From assembly GCA_903896585.1 (NCBI GenBank), contig CAITYI010000373.1, forward strand, positions 1-7,809: 7,809 nucleotides of DNA, given 5' to 3'. The notes beneath the pieces were generated by a model that was not told where the DNA came from, made no database searches, and saw only the letters and a program-made list of their open reading frames with translations. Below, one piece after another: positions 1 through 5,663 of this stretch; position 1 is the stretch's first letter; every line of letters begins with the position of its first letter. A program made the translations under genes and the position numbers. This DNA is from an uncultured bacterium (lineage in GTDB: Bacteria > Actinomycetota > Actinomycetes > S36-B12).

Positions 1-58
1 CTACCAAGGCGAGGCGGCGCAGTTGCTGTGCGCTACCAGAGGTTCCGGCAGTCAACAT
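1..58 (-). CDS. possible 5' end of a gene running off the left edge
   Basis: On the minus strand an ATG at 58-56 opens a frame that stays open for 19 codons to the window edge, beginning MLTAGTSGSAQQLRRLALV. Only a weak AGG lies about 10 bases upstream. It would lie downstream of tRNA-His in the same direction. The fragment is too short to assign a family. The plus-strand frames here are also open for 70-130 bases, so a gene ending on the other strand cannot be excluded. Confidence 0.2.
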   Translation of the reverse strand, partial: MLTAGTSGSAQQLRRLALV

Positions 59-107
59 GGGCGAAGCCTAGGGGCCGAGGAAAGTAAGTGGTTCAACTCG
101 CCTTGGT
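3..107. repeat. 11-bp perfect inverted repeat with 83-base spacer
   Basis: The arm ACCAAGGCGAG (3-13) is the exact reverse complement of CTCGCCTTGGT (97-107). The arms bracket most of the space left of the tRNA gene. A structured transcript downstream of tRNA-His is possible. I compared it by eye with SRP RNA and tRNA motifs and found no match. It has no U-tract typical of a terminator. Confidence 0.35.
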
Positions 108-121
108 CAATCGAGACTTGG

Positions 122-195
122 GGTGAGTGACGGGACTTGAACCCGCGGCATCTGCGACCACAACGCAGCGCTCTACCAGCTGAGCTACACCCACC
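122..195 (-). tRNA. tRNA-His (anticodon GTG)
   Basis: The minus strand folds into a full cloverleaf. The 7-bp acceptor stem GTGGGTG/CACTCAC is extended by the histidine-specific extra G(-1) at 195, which pairs with the discriminator C at 122. The D arm has GCTCAGCTGGTAGAGC. The anticodon stem CTGCG/CGCAG encloses loop TTGTGGT, with anticodon GTG at 161-159. The T arm is CGGG-TTCAAGT-CCCG. The 3' CCA is not encoded, as is common in actinobacteria. It lies directly downstream of orn on the same strand, a synteny known from mycobacteria. The G(-1):C73 pair is the identity element for histidyl-tRNA synthetase. Confidence 0.97.
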
Positions 196-197
196 GC

Positions 198-240
198 GTT
201 AGGTTGAATGGACTTGTATGTGCGAGCCCGTCAACCTAGC
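198..240 (-). repeat. stem-loop between orn and tRNA-His
   Basis: TAGGTTGA (200-207) pairs perfectly with TCAACCTA (231-238) around a 23-base loop, and one wobble plus one G-C pair extend it to 198/240. No U-run follows on the minus strand, so it is not a classical terminator. Its left arm in minus reading contains TTGACG (234-229), a near-consensus -35 located about 36 bases before position 198. It could therefore belong to a promoter for the tRNA, but no good -10 is present at the right spacing. A processing hairpin between orn and tRNA mRNA is another reading. Confidence 0.3.
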
Positions 241-260
241 CGTCTGAGTCTACCGATGGG

Positions 261-893
261 TTAGTTGTGCTCCACCACGTGGTTCGCCGCAATTGACTTA
301 GCGGCGGCGCCGTCAGGGCCGGGGGGTTCCACCATGACTGCGTCGCGGTAGTAGCGCAGTTCGGCAATGGATTCGCGAATATCGGCGAGGGCGCGGTGAT
401 TCCCGGTTTTCTCAGGGGAATTGAAGTACACCTTGGGGTACCAGCGGCGCGAGAGTTCTTTAATGCTGGATACGTCAATCAGCCGGTAATGGAGGTGCTG
501 GTCAATTTCCGGCATGTATTTGGCCAGAAATCCACGGTCCACATACACACTGGACCCGGCCAAGTGGCCCTTATTGTGTTCGGGAATGTGTCCCTTGATG
601 TAGTCAAGGACTTGTGATTGTGCTTCCTCAAGTGAAATTCCTTGTGGAATTTCGTTGATCAGACCTGATTCGGTATGCATGTTGGTGACGAAGTCGTCCA
701 TGGTGTTGAGGGCGGCTTGGCTGGGGCGTACAACAAGTGAGATACCACTATCGATTTCGGTGAGGTCTGACTCGGTCACGATCGCAGCAATCTCCACGAT
801 TTCATCGCGCTCGAGGCTCAATCCGGTCATTTCCAGATCGATCCAGACTAAGCGTTGGCTGGTGTTTTCCTGCTGTTCCTCGGGCACGCCCAC
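261..893 (-). CDS. orn: oligoribonuclease (DEDDh 3'-5' exonuclease)
   Basis: Orn degrades 2- to 5-nucleotide RNA fragments, and pGpG from c-di-GMP turnover, to mononucleotides in the cytoplasm. The 210-residue product covers the whole family. Exo I is WIDLEMTGL with D19 and E21. The middle acidic residue is D119 in YVDRGFLAKYMPE. The C-terminal Exo III has H166 and D171 (HRALADIRESIAELRYYRD) with the same 5-residue spacing as E. coli H158/D163. The C-terminal tail after residue 187 is extra and rich in Pro, Gly and Ala. The start used is GTG at 893. Another GTG lies two codons in, and neither has a strong ribosome binding site. The gene starts 11 bp after the CBS protein stop, so the two are probably co-transcribed, and tRNA-His follows downstream. 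Confidence 0.96.
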   Translation of the reverse strand: MGVPEEQQENTSQRLVWIDLEMTGLSLERDEIVEIAAIVTESDLTEIDSGISLVVRPSQAALNTMDDFVTNMHTESGLINEIPQGISLEEAQSQVLDYIKGHIPEHNKGHLAGSSVYVDRGFLAKYMPEIDQHLHYRLIDVSSIKELSRRWYPKVYFNSPEKTGNHRALADIRESIAELRYYRDAVMVEPPGPDGAAAKSIAANHVVEHN

Positions 894-904
894 ACTCTAA
901 TGGG

Positions 905-1312
905 CTAGCTGATCCACTTCACCAGGTCCGCATGGGTCAAGATTCCGGCGATTTTGCCATCTGGGGTACACACCGGCATTGCTTCCTGATCGTGTTTACG
1001 CATAAGGGCTGCGGCTTCTTGCGGTGTGTGAGTGGGGGAGAGGAAAATTTGCTGTCCATGACCCATGGCCTCAATAACCGAGATGGCTCCCAAGTGATCA
1101 GCGGTTGCGGGTATCTCGGCAAGAATCTGCCGATCACTTATCAGCCCAAGGCATTCATTGTCTCGACCCAGTACAACCAGGTAGCGCAGACCAGAAACAC
1201 TGAGTAATTGCCAGGCGTCCCAGAGAGAATCGCTCAACTCGATGGTGAGAACTGGAGCTGACATGATTTCGCTCACTGCTCGTTTGGTGATTGCGGTCAC
1301 GCAGCATCCCAT
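905..1312 (-). CDS. two-CBS-domain protein
   Basis: A small soluble protein (135 residues) made of little more than a CBS pair: CBS1 about residues 13-65 (SEIMSAPVLTIELSDSLWDA to LGLISDRQIL) and CBS2 about 78-135 (VIEAMGHGQQIF to IAGILTHADLVKWIS). CBS pairs bind adenosine nucleotides or SAM and act as regulatory sensors. Stand-alone pairs include M. tuberculosis Hrp1 (Rv2626c, 143 aa), a dormancy-regulon protein. No catalytic domain is present. The ATG at 1312 lies inside the 3' end of the stress protein gene. An alternative GTG at 1300 gives a 4-bp GTGA overlap with that gene's stop and has GGGA 6 bases upstream, so it may be the true start. Coupling to the stress protein gene and short spacing to orn indicate an operon. 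Confidence 0.9.
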   Translation of the reverse strand: MGCCVTAITKRAVSEIMSAPVLTIELSDSLWDAWQLLSVSGLRYLVVLGRDNECLGLISDRQILAEIPATADHLGAISVIEAMGHGQQIFLSPTHTPQEAAALMRKHDQEAMPVCTPDGKIAGILTHADLVKWIS

Positions 1313-2208
1313 TCCGGTTCGGGTAGCGGTACTACCGCGACAGGAACCTTCGCCTTGTGCAGAACGCCGTTGCTCACCGAACCGAGCAGCGCACCTAAGG
1401 CAACATTGCGACCACGCGTTCCCACCACAATGAGTGCAGCATTTGTTGATGCATCAAGAAGTGCTTGGACAGCCGGTGCGCGAACCAAAGCTTCCGTGAC
1501 CGGTACATCGGGGTGATCCACTTTGAATCCGGCAAGTACTTCTGCGGCCAGACGAATTTCCACGTCAGCGACATTTCCCAATGGAAATGGAATGGGTCCG
1601 TCAGGCGAGATAATCAGGTCATACGCAGGGACATCCCAAGCGTGCACTGCGACTAAACTCCATCCGCGTCTGCTCGCCTCGTCGAAAGCGAATTCCAATG
1701 CGGCGATTGAATGTGGGGATCCGTCAATACCGACGATGACTTCGTTGGCACCTGCTCGGGCAGTTGCACGCATCACCACAACGGGACAGTTGGCATGTGA
1801 GGCGACCTGGGTGCCAACGGAGCCGAGAAGCAAGTCGGCAAAGCCCCCGCGACCGCGAGAGCCAAGCACAATTAACGCGGCGCTATCAGATGCCTGCAGG
1901 AGTAACCCGCTGGGTGTGCCAATCTCCACATGGACAATTACGTCGGTGCAGTCAAGGTCAGCGGCAATTCGGGTGAGTTCGGCAACCGCACTTGTGCGCA
2001 ATTCTTCAATCAGATCAAGTCTCGGTGGGGCTCCCATACCGAAGACACCGCTTGCTGTCATGGGAAGAACGGCATACGCCAAGGTCAGCCCCCGGCCTCG
2101 AAGTTTGGCTTCCTGCGCCCCCCAGTGTGCCGCCCGAGTTGCGCCCTCGGATCCGTCCAAGCCGATCACAATGCGGCCCGTGAACTTATCAACCTGGGTA
2201 TTTTTCAC
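1297..2208 (-). CDS. tandem universal stress protein (two Usp domains)
   Basis: A cytoplasmic protein of 303 residues built from two Usp domains: about 11-147 and 155-294. Both carry the ATP-binding set: an Asp in the first strand (D18 in VIGLDGS, D162 in IVGIDGS) and the G-2X-G-9X-G-S/T loop (G116-G119-G129-S130 and G263-G266-G276-S277). Tandem Usp proteins of this size, such as Rv2623, bind ATP and modulate growth in hypoxia or dormancy. That role is family knowledge, not shown here. The start is GTG at 2208 with only a weak GAG upstream. An ATG at 2219 is out of frame. The gene overlaps the CBS protein gene and heads the operon with orn. A DosR-like box lies about 95 bp upstream. Confidence 0.95.
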   Translation of the reverse strand: MKNTQVDKFTGRIVIGLDGSEGATRAAHWGAQEAKLRGRGLTLAYAVLPMTASGVFGMGAPPRLDLIEELRTSAVAELTRIAADLDCTDVIVHVEIGTPSGLLLQASDSAALIVLGSRGRGGFADLLLGSVGTQVASHANCPVVVMRATARAGANEVIVGIDGSPHSIAALEFAFDEASRRGWSLVAVHAWDVPAYDLIISPDGPIPFPLGNVADVEIRLAAEVLAGFKVDHPDVPVTEALVRAPAVQALLDASTNAALIVVGTRGRNVALGALLGSVSNGVLHKAKVPVAVVPLPEPEWDAA

Positions 2209-2275
2209 GATCGGCTCATTTCTTTAGGACTCGACTTCCGGGTTACTGCCCAATTTTGCGCCACATTCCCTGGAA

Positions 2276-2281
2276 TTCATA
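2276..2281 (-). promoter_or_regulatory. candidate -10 of the stress-protein operon
   Basis: TATGAA in minus reading (2281 to 2276) matches TATAAT at 4 of 6 positions. It would start transcription near 2269, leaving a leader of about 60 bases. No recognisable -35 precedes it, as expected if an activator bound at 2302-2321 takes that role. Confidence 0.3.
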
Positions 2282-2301
2282 GTGGCTATCTGGCACGGAT
2301 C

Positions 2302-2321
2302 CGGTGACTTTAGTCCTAAAG
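2302..2321. promoter_or_regulatory. DosR/DevR-like palindromic operator
   Basis: The core GACTTTAGTC (2306-2315) is the centre of the DosR box (GGGACT-WWA-GTCCC) and is palindromic. By eye about 15 of 20 positions fit the extended consensus, and the outer GG/CC positions deviate. Its centre lies about 42 bases before the predicted transcription start of the Usp-CBS operon, which is where DevR activates in mycobacteria. A poorer copy (TTTAGGACT then TTCCGG) lies at 2223-2242. No response regulator gene is in the window. Confidence 0.4.
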
Positions 2322-3350
2322 GTGAGTGACCAGATAGTTGAATCGAGAGCGCCATGACTTGCGAGATTGGGGGCAATGCGCGGCGAGATAGTCGAAATTG
2401 TGGGGGGCTCCCTCAATCACCTCCACAACCGTGTGCACGCCGGCAGCCTGCAGGCGCTGGGCAAATTCCAAATCTTCATCGAGGAAAATATCAGCTGTTC
2501 CGACACATATATATGTGTCCGGCAAACCACTGAGATCGGAGGCAAGTGCGGGCACGGCATATATTGGCGGTTCCGTTTCGGTTGGTAGGCCCGAAAAATA
2601 GGCACTCCACGCTGTCTGATTGTCTTGGAAGGACCAGTACAGCCACGTCTTCTCCCAGCCCGGCTTCACGGTGATCGTCTGGTGGTCGAGCATGGGGTAG
2701 ATAAGTACTTGGCATTTGGGTTGAATGGAAGAGGTGTCGCGCAATCGCAGCGCTAGCGCCGCCGCCAAACCCGATCCGGCACTGTTGCCCAGCAGCGCAA
2801 TCTTGTGGGGATCGATATTCAAGGATTCGGCGTTGTCCACCAGCCACTGGAATGCGTGGAAGCAGTCATCAATGGCAGCGGGGTAGGGATGCTCTGGAGC
2901 CAGCCGGTAATCAACGGAGTACACCGGGAAACCGGTTGCTTTGGCATAGGCACTACACCTCTGGTCATAGGCCTCAACCGTGCTCATGATCATTCCACCA
3001 CCGTGAATGTGAAAAATGGCGGGTGATGCTAGATCTACCACCCGCATGTGCTCTGGCCGGTACTCGCGGACTCGCAACTCACCTAGTTGGTGGTCAGTAA
3101 TTGTTATGCCCGGCACCTGACCGAATTGTTGGGAAAGCCATATCGCCATTCCGGCGGCACGGTTACGCAGTGCGGGAACGTCATTAATTGCAGGTGCAGG
3201 CTTGCCACGCTCTAGAAATTTCCATCTCGCGAGCGCCGGAATGAATACCAGGTCCACGCCTCGAAAATGCATGCCACCAACATAATCGGTATCGAGGTTG
3301 TTTGGGCTGTATGGACTGAATTCGGAAGCCCAGAAAATACCTACCCTCAT
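2316..3350 (-). CDS. alpha/beta hydrolase, HSL-like family IV esterase
   Basis: A probable cytoplasmic carboxylesterase acting on short acyl or aryl esters; the substrate is unknown. Numbered from the chosen start (344 residues), the oxyanion-hole motif HGGG is at 116-119. The downstream YRLAPEHPYPAAIDD signature is typical of the hormone-sensitive lipase family. The nucleophile elbow is GNSAG with S190, where the usual form is GDSAG. The acid is probably D287 (TADIFLDED) and the histidine H317 (APHNFD). There is no signal peptide. I chose ATG 3350 because GGGAG at 3364-3360 sits 9 bases upstream. An in-frame ATG at 3380 has no ribosome binding site. The first 90 residues would form the cap. 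It is divergent from the permease gene and its stop overlaps the DosR-like box. Confidence 0.92.
   Translation of the reverse strand: MRVGIFWASEFSPYSPNNLDTDYVGGMHFRGVDLVFIPALARWKFLERGKPAPAINDVPALRNRAAGMAIWLSQQFGQVPGITITDHQLGELRVREYRPEHMRVVDLASPAIFHIHGGGMIMSTVEAYDQRCSAYAKATGFPVYSVDYRLAPEHPYPAAIDDCFHAFQWLVDNAESLNIDPHKIALLGNSAGSGLAAALALRLRDTSSIQPKCQVLIYPMLDHQTITVKPGWEKTWLYWSFQDNQTAWSAYFSGLPTETEPPIYAVPALASDLSGLPDTYICVGTADIFLDEDLEFAQRLQAAGVHTVVEVIEGAPHNFDYLAAHCPQSRKSWRSRFNYLVTHL
2502..2519. repeat. 18-bp perfect palindrome inside the esterase gene
   Basis: GACACATAT followed by ATATGTGTC forms a perfect palindrome with an alternating purine-pyrimidine centre. In the gene it encodes Asp-Thr-Tyr-Ile-Cys-Val, the strand leading to the catalytic Asp. 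It may be chance codon choice. It would also suit a dimeric transcription factor or a cruciform. Confidence 0.5.
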
Positions 3351-3394
3351 GTTGTTTAACTCCCGAAAACGACGTCCCATTATGTGAAAGCACT

Positions 3395-3484
3395 GTGGAA
3401 GTTCTGCGATTGCTCGAGCAAGCTCAGGTGGTCGCCGTTGACAAGATCCTCACCTCGAGTCAGTCACTGCCGTGGGAGGTATGA
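3395..3484 (+). CDS. mini-ORF 1 upstream of the orphan permease (doubtful)
   Basis: GTG 3395 opens a 29-codon frame ending LTSSQSLPWEV, with the stop TGA at 3482-3484 overlapping the ATG of the next mini-ORF as ATGA. GAAAG lies 4 bases before the GTG as a weak ribosome binding site. The family is not recognised. It may be a leader peptide, the tail of a deleted upstream gene, or chance. The overlap chain is its only support. Confidence 0.22.
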   Translation: MEVLRLLEQAQVVAVDKILTSSQSLPWEV

Positions 3485-3576
3485 GATCACCTTTTATCCG
3501 AGTGCTTGGTCAGTTTTCCACCCAGAGTGGGGCAAGAGTGGCAGAGCGAATCGGCATTGCTTTGATTGGTAGGTGA
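3481..3576 (+). CDS. mini-ORF 2 coupled to the permease by GTGA (doubtful)
   Basis: ATG 3481 opens 31 codons that start MRSPFIRVLGQF and end with the hydrophobic VAERIGIALIGR. The stop TGA 3574-3576 overlaps the permease GTG start by 4 bp. GGGAGG at 3474-3479 is present but only one base from the ATG, too close for normal use. In operons of this transporter type a first permease normally sits here. The hydrophobic end could be a stub of its N-terminus after a deletion, but that is speculation. No family assignment is possible. Confidence 0.25.
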   Translation: MRSPFIRVLGQFSTQSGARVAERIGIALIGR

Positions 3577-4526
3577 GCGTTGAAGCACCCGAGGTAGTTC
3601 CCCTACCGATTCAGCCTATTTCGCCACGTCCAAGTCGACGTCGCGGGAGCTTAGGTGCAAGTGTGGTCGTTGGAGTCATTGCATTGGTGTGGCTCATTCC
3701 AACCATTGGGTTATTCGTAACGTCTATTCGACCCGTATGGCAGTCAAAAAGTTCTGGTTGGTGGAATATTTTCACGGACCGCACAGTGACATTAGAGAAC
3801 TACTCAACCGTAATGACCGGTGGCTCAGAACTACCCGATGGGATTACTCCGTTTCTTTTTAATTCATTAGCGGTTGCAATTCCCGCAACAGTCATTCCAA
3901 TAATGATCGCGTGCATGGCCGCCTACGCACTTGCATGGGTGCCCTTTCGAGGCGCCACGACGATATTCGTTGTCATTATTGCTCTGCAGGTAATCCCGAT
4001 TCAGATGATCCTTCTGCCACTCCTCGATCTTTTCAATAGTGGATGGAGCTTTGGGTCATTTCCAATAGTTCCAAACCTAGATAATCCGGTGACAGGGCGA
4101 TCGCTTCTTATGGGCACCTACATCCCATTGTGGGTAGTTCACACAATCGTCTCGCTACCAATTGCCGTGTTCCTGATGCACAATGCAGTCTCACGGGTTC
4201 CGAAGGAATTACTCGATGCCGCAAAAATCGATGGTGCTTCCCACTATCAAATTTTTCGACTAGTTGTTCTGCCTGTCGCGATACCGGGTATCGCGGCATT
4301 TGCGATCTTTCAATTTGTCTGGGTGTGGAATGACTACATCGTTGCTTTGACCTATTCAGCAGGAACACCAGATGTAGCTCCGGTCACCCGATACCTTGCC
4401 TATCTTTCAGGATCCATGGGTGTGAACGAGCACCTCATGACGGCAGGTGCATTCATATCCATGTTGATTCCGGTTGGAGTCTTCTTTGCCCTTCAGCGCC
4501 ATTACGTGCGAGGCCTGACCGGGTGA
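3573..4526 (+). CDS. sugar ABC transporter permease, AglG-like
   Basis: An inner-membrane subunit of a carbohydrate (CUT1, alpha-glucoside type) importer, 317 residues. A basic, Pro-rich N-terminus is followed by six predicted helices near 28-52, 93-120, 126-150, 184-206, 235-257 and 290-310. The EAA loop that docks the ATPase is clear (about 214-234: LDAAKIDGASHYQIF followed by LVVLP). The VWNDYIVALT segment is typical of the family. The start is GTG 3573. The preceding in-frame codon is TAG, so it cannot extend upstream, and no good ribosome binding site is seen, consistent with reinitiation from the GTGA overlap. Binding protein, second permease and ATPase are all missing within about 1 kb on either side. 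It is either an orphan remnant or works with subunits encoded elsewhere. Confidence 0.93.
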   Translation: MSVEAPEVVPLPIQPISPRPSRRRGSLGASVVVGVIALVWLIPTIGLFVTSIRPVWQSKSSGWWNIFTDRTVTLENYSTVMTGGSELPDGITPFLFNSLAVAIPATVIPIMIACMAAYALAWVPFRGATTIFVVIIALQVIPIQMILLPLLDLFNSGWSFGSFPIVPNLDNPVTGRSLLMGTYIPLWVVHTIVSLPIAVFLMHNAVSRVPKELLDAAKIDGASHYQIFRLVVLPVAIPGIAAFAIFQFVWVWNDYIVALTYSAGTPDVAPVTRYLAYLSGSMGVNEHLMTAGAFISMLIPVGVFFALQRHYVRGLTG

Positions 4527-4547
4527 CACGGCAGAACCCTCGGTGTG

Positions 4548-4561
4548 CAGAGTCGGCTCTG
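4548..4561 (+). terminator. weak stem-loop after the permease
   Basis: CAGAG/CTCTG with loop TCGG, 22 bases after the permease stop, is followed by the T-containing AGCATTTAGTATT. The stem is only 5 bp and there is no true U-tract, so efficient termination is doubtful. Confidence 0.25.
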
Positions 4562-4567
4562 AGCATT

Positions 4568-4573
4568 TAGTAT
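4568..4573 (+). promoter_or_regulatory. candidate -10 for the riboswitch-terC transcript
   Basis: TAGTAT fits TATAAT at 4 of 6 positions and would place the start of transcription at about 4580, exactly where the aptamer begins. There is no clear -35 hexamer. Confidence 0.3.
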
Positions 4574-4579
4574 TCGGCT

Positions 4580-4680
4580 AACAAGGGGAGTACCCCATCT
4601 GCTGGGCGTCGTCAATACGGTGTGGCAATCCACACCCGGTGCTCAGGCCGGAGTTTAACCCGGTGGCGGAGACCTTGCGT
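4580..4680 (+). ncRNA. yybP-ykoY (Mn2+-sensing) riboswitch aptamer
   Basis: The hallmarks of this class are present. P1 forms from CAAGG (4582-4586) and CCTTG (4673-4677). Inside it are the conserved GGGGAGTA (4585-4592) and GGAGACCTT (4668-4676), the two loops that meet to form the Mn2+ site. GTCGTCAATACGG (4608-4620) leads into a perfect 7-bp hairpin GGTGTGG/CCACACC (4619-4625/4630-4636). It precedes a terC-family gene, a classic target of the class. The family is known to bind Mn2+ and usually turns expression on. Direction and mechanism here are inferred from the platform. Confidence 0.85.
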
Positions 4681-4710
4681 TAAGTCGCTTCGGCGTCCTT
4701 ACGTGAGGAA
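4678..4710 (+). promoter_or_regulatory. riboswitch expression platform with alternative hairpins and terC RBS
   Basis: Two exclusive folds can be drawn. Fold A stacks directly on P1: C4678-G4703, G4679-C4702, TAAG 4681-4684 with CTTA 4698-4701, then CGC/GCG capped by a UUCG tetraloop (4689-4692). It leaves the ribosome binding site GAGGAA (4705-4710, 5 bases before ATG) free. Fold B pairs TCCTT 4696-4700 with GAGGA 4705-4709 around ACGT and buries the site. There is no U-tract, so control is probably at translation, with the metal-bound aptamer favouring fold A. Confidence 0.6.
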
Positions 4711-4715
4711 TTTCA

Positions 4716-5663
4716 ATGGTCGTAGATCTTTGGGTGTGGCTCGTCCTTCTGGGAATTGTGCTGGCGATGTTGGTCGTCGATCTTTTTATGCACAAAGATG
4801 CGCACATCATTTCGGTAAAGGAAGCCGCCGTCTGGTCGGCGATTTGGGTGGGTGTCGCCACAATTGTGGGTGGACTGATCTGGTGGTACTTCGGTAGTGA
4901 ATTCGGCATGCAGTACTTCGCCGGGTATCTGATTGAGAAATCGCTTGCGGTGGACAACGTCTTTGTCTGGGCCATGATCTTCAGTTACTTCGCCGTGCCT
5001 CGCGAGTACCAGCACCGGGTTCTCTTTTATGGGGTTCTGGGTGCGCTCGTGTTCCGGGCGATCTTTATTGGCGCTGGTTCTGCGCTCATTGCCTCCTATG
5101 CGTGGGTCCTTTATATCTTCGGGGCATTCTTGATTTTGACCGGTATCAAAATGATGAAGCAACGCAATGAACACTTTGATGTTTCAAACTCGAAAACATT
5201 AAAGCTTTTCCGGCGCTTTGTTCGCACCACCGATGAATACGAAGGTCAGAAATTCCTCACCCGTAAAAATGGAATCCTTTTCGCCACTCCACTCTTAGCG
5301 GTATTGGTTCTTGTTGAAGTAACAGACATCATTTTCGCCGTTGATTCCATACCTGCAATCTTCGCGATCACCCAAGAACCGTTCCTAGTATTCGCTAGTA
5401 ATGCTTTAGCGATACTTGGCTTGCGTGCCATGTACTTCCTGCTGGCCGATCTCATGCACCGATTCATCTACCTCAAAATTGGTTTATCGCTGGTTCTGGT
5501 CTTCGTCGGTATCAAGATGATCGTGGGACATGCCTTTTTCAAGATTCCCACTGCCATTAGTCTTGGTGTCGTAATCGCGTTGATTGCGGTTTCCGTGATC
5601 GCCAGCCTCGTCTCGACCAGAGAGGAAGGCGCCGAGCCGGTGAAAGAGGGGCATGGAACTTAG
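4716..5663 (+). CDS. TerC/Alx family integral membrane protein, probable metal (Mn2+) exporter
   Basis: A polytopic membrane protein of 315 residues, normal length for the Alx/TerC family, with about 8-9 hydrophobic segments beginning at residue 5. The two conserved half-motifs are present: EKSLAVDNVFVW (74-85, with E74, D80 and N81) and LVEVTDIIFAVDSIPA (199-214, with E201, D204 and D210). These acidic residues are thought to bind the cation. A charged cytoplasmic stretch (about 147-185) separates the halves. Family members export Mn2+ or load exoenzymes with it, and some affect tellurite resistance. The upstream yybP-ykoY riboswitch makes Mn2+ homeostasis the best guess. The start ATG 4716 has GAGGAA 5 bases upstream. 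Its 3' end overlaps the next gene by 11 bp. Confidence 0.94.
   Translation: MVVDLWVWLVLLGIVLAMLVVDLFMHKDAHIISVKEAAVWSAIWVGVATIVGGLIWWYFGSEFGMQYFAGYLIEKSLAVDNVFVWAMIFSYFAVPREYQHRVLFYGVLGALVFRAIFIGAGSALIASYAWVLYIFGAFLILTGIKMMKQRNEHFDVSNSKTLKLFRRFVRTTDEYEGQKFLTRKNGILFATPLLAVLVLVEVTDIIFAVDSIPAIFAITQEPFLVFASNALAILGLRAMYFLLADLMHRFIYLKIGLSLVLVFVGIKMIVGHAFFKIPTAISLGVVIALIAVSVIASLVSTREEGAEPVKEGHGT

Larger units (their letters stand above)
2222..2321. repeat. 10-bp perfect inverted repeat flanking the stress-protein promoter region
   Basis: CTTTAGGACT (2222-2231) and AGTCCTAAAG (2312-2321) are exact reverse complements, 80 bases apart. They lie at the two ends of the gap between the esterase and stress protein genes. 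The right arm overlaps the esterase stop codon and forms part of the DosR-like palindrome. The left arm lies 14 bases before the stress protein start codon. Paired binding sites for one dimeric regulator would explain both. Confidence 0.5.

Noticed and set aside
1..120. 4.5S (SRP) RNA or a second tRNA left of tRNA-His
   Set aside because: The GGAA-tetraloop motif with its conserved asymmetric loop is absent on both strands, and GGTTCAACTC is not set in a cloverleaf.
1523..2227. Long plus-strand open frame (234 codons) across the stress protein gene
   Set aside because: It mirrors the Usp coding sequence, which has clear motifs on the minus strand. Its own translation is low-complexity Ser/Pro/Arg/Ala without any family features.
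2308..2321. CTTTAG-TC-CTAAAG as a terminator for the esterase gene
   Set aside because: The stem is AT-rich with a 2-base loop and no U-run follows on the minus strand. A regulator binding site explains it better.
3438..3443. Perfect TTGACA hexamer on the plus strand upstream of the permease, as a -35 box
   Set aside because: No acceptable -10 lies 16-19 bases downstream (CAGTCA and neighbours), so it is not called a promoter.
4713..5174. Minus-strand open frame antisense to terC (153 codons)
   Set aside because: The translation is unusually rich in His, Asp and Pro with no family motif, and TerC motifs are unambiguous on the plus strand.
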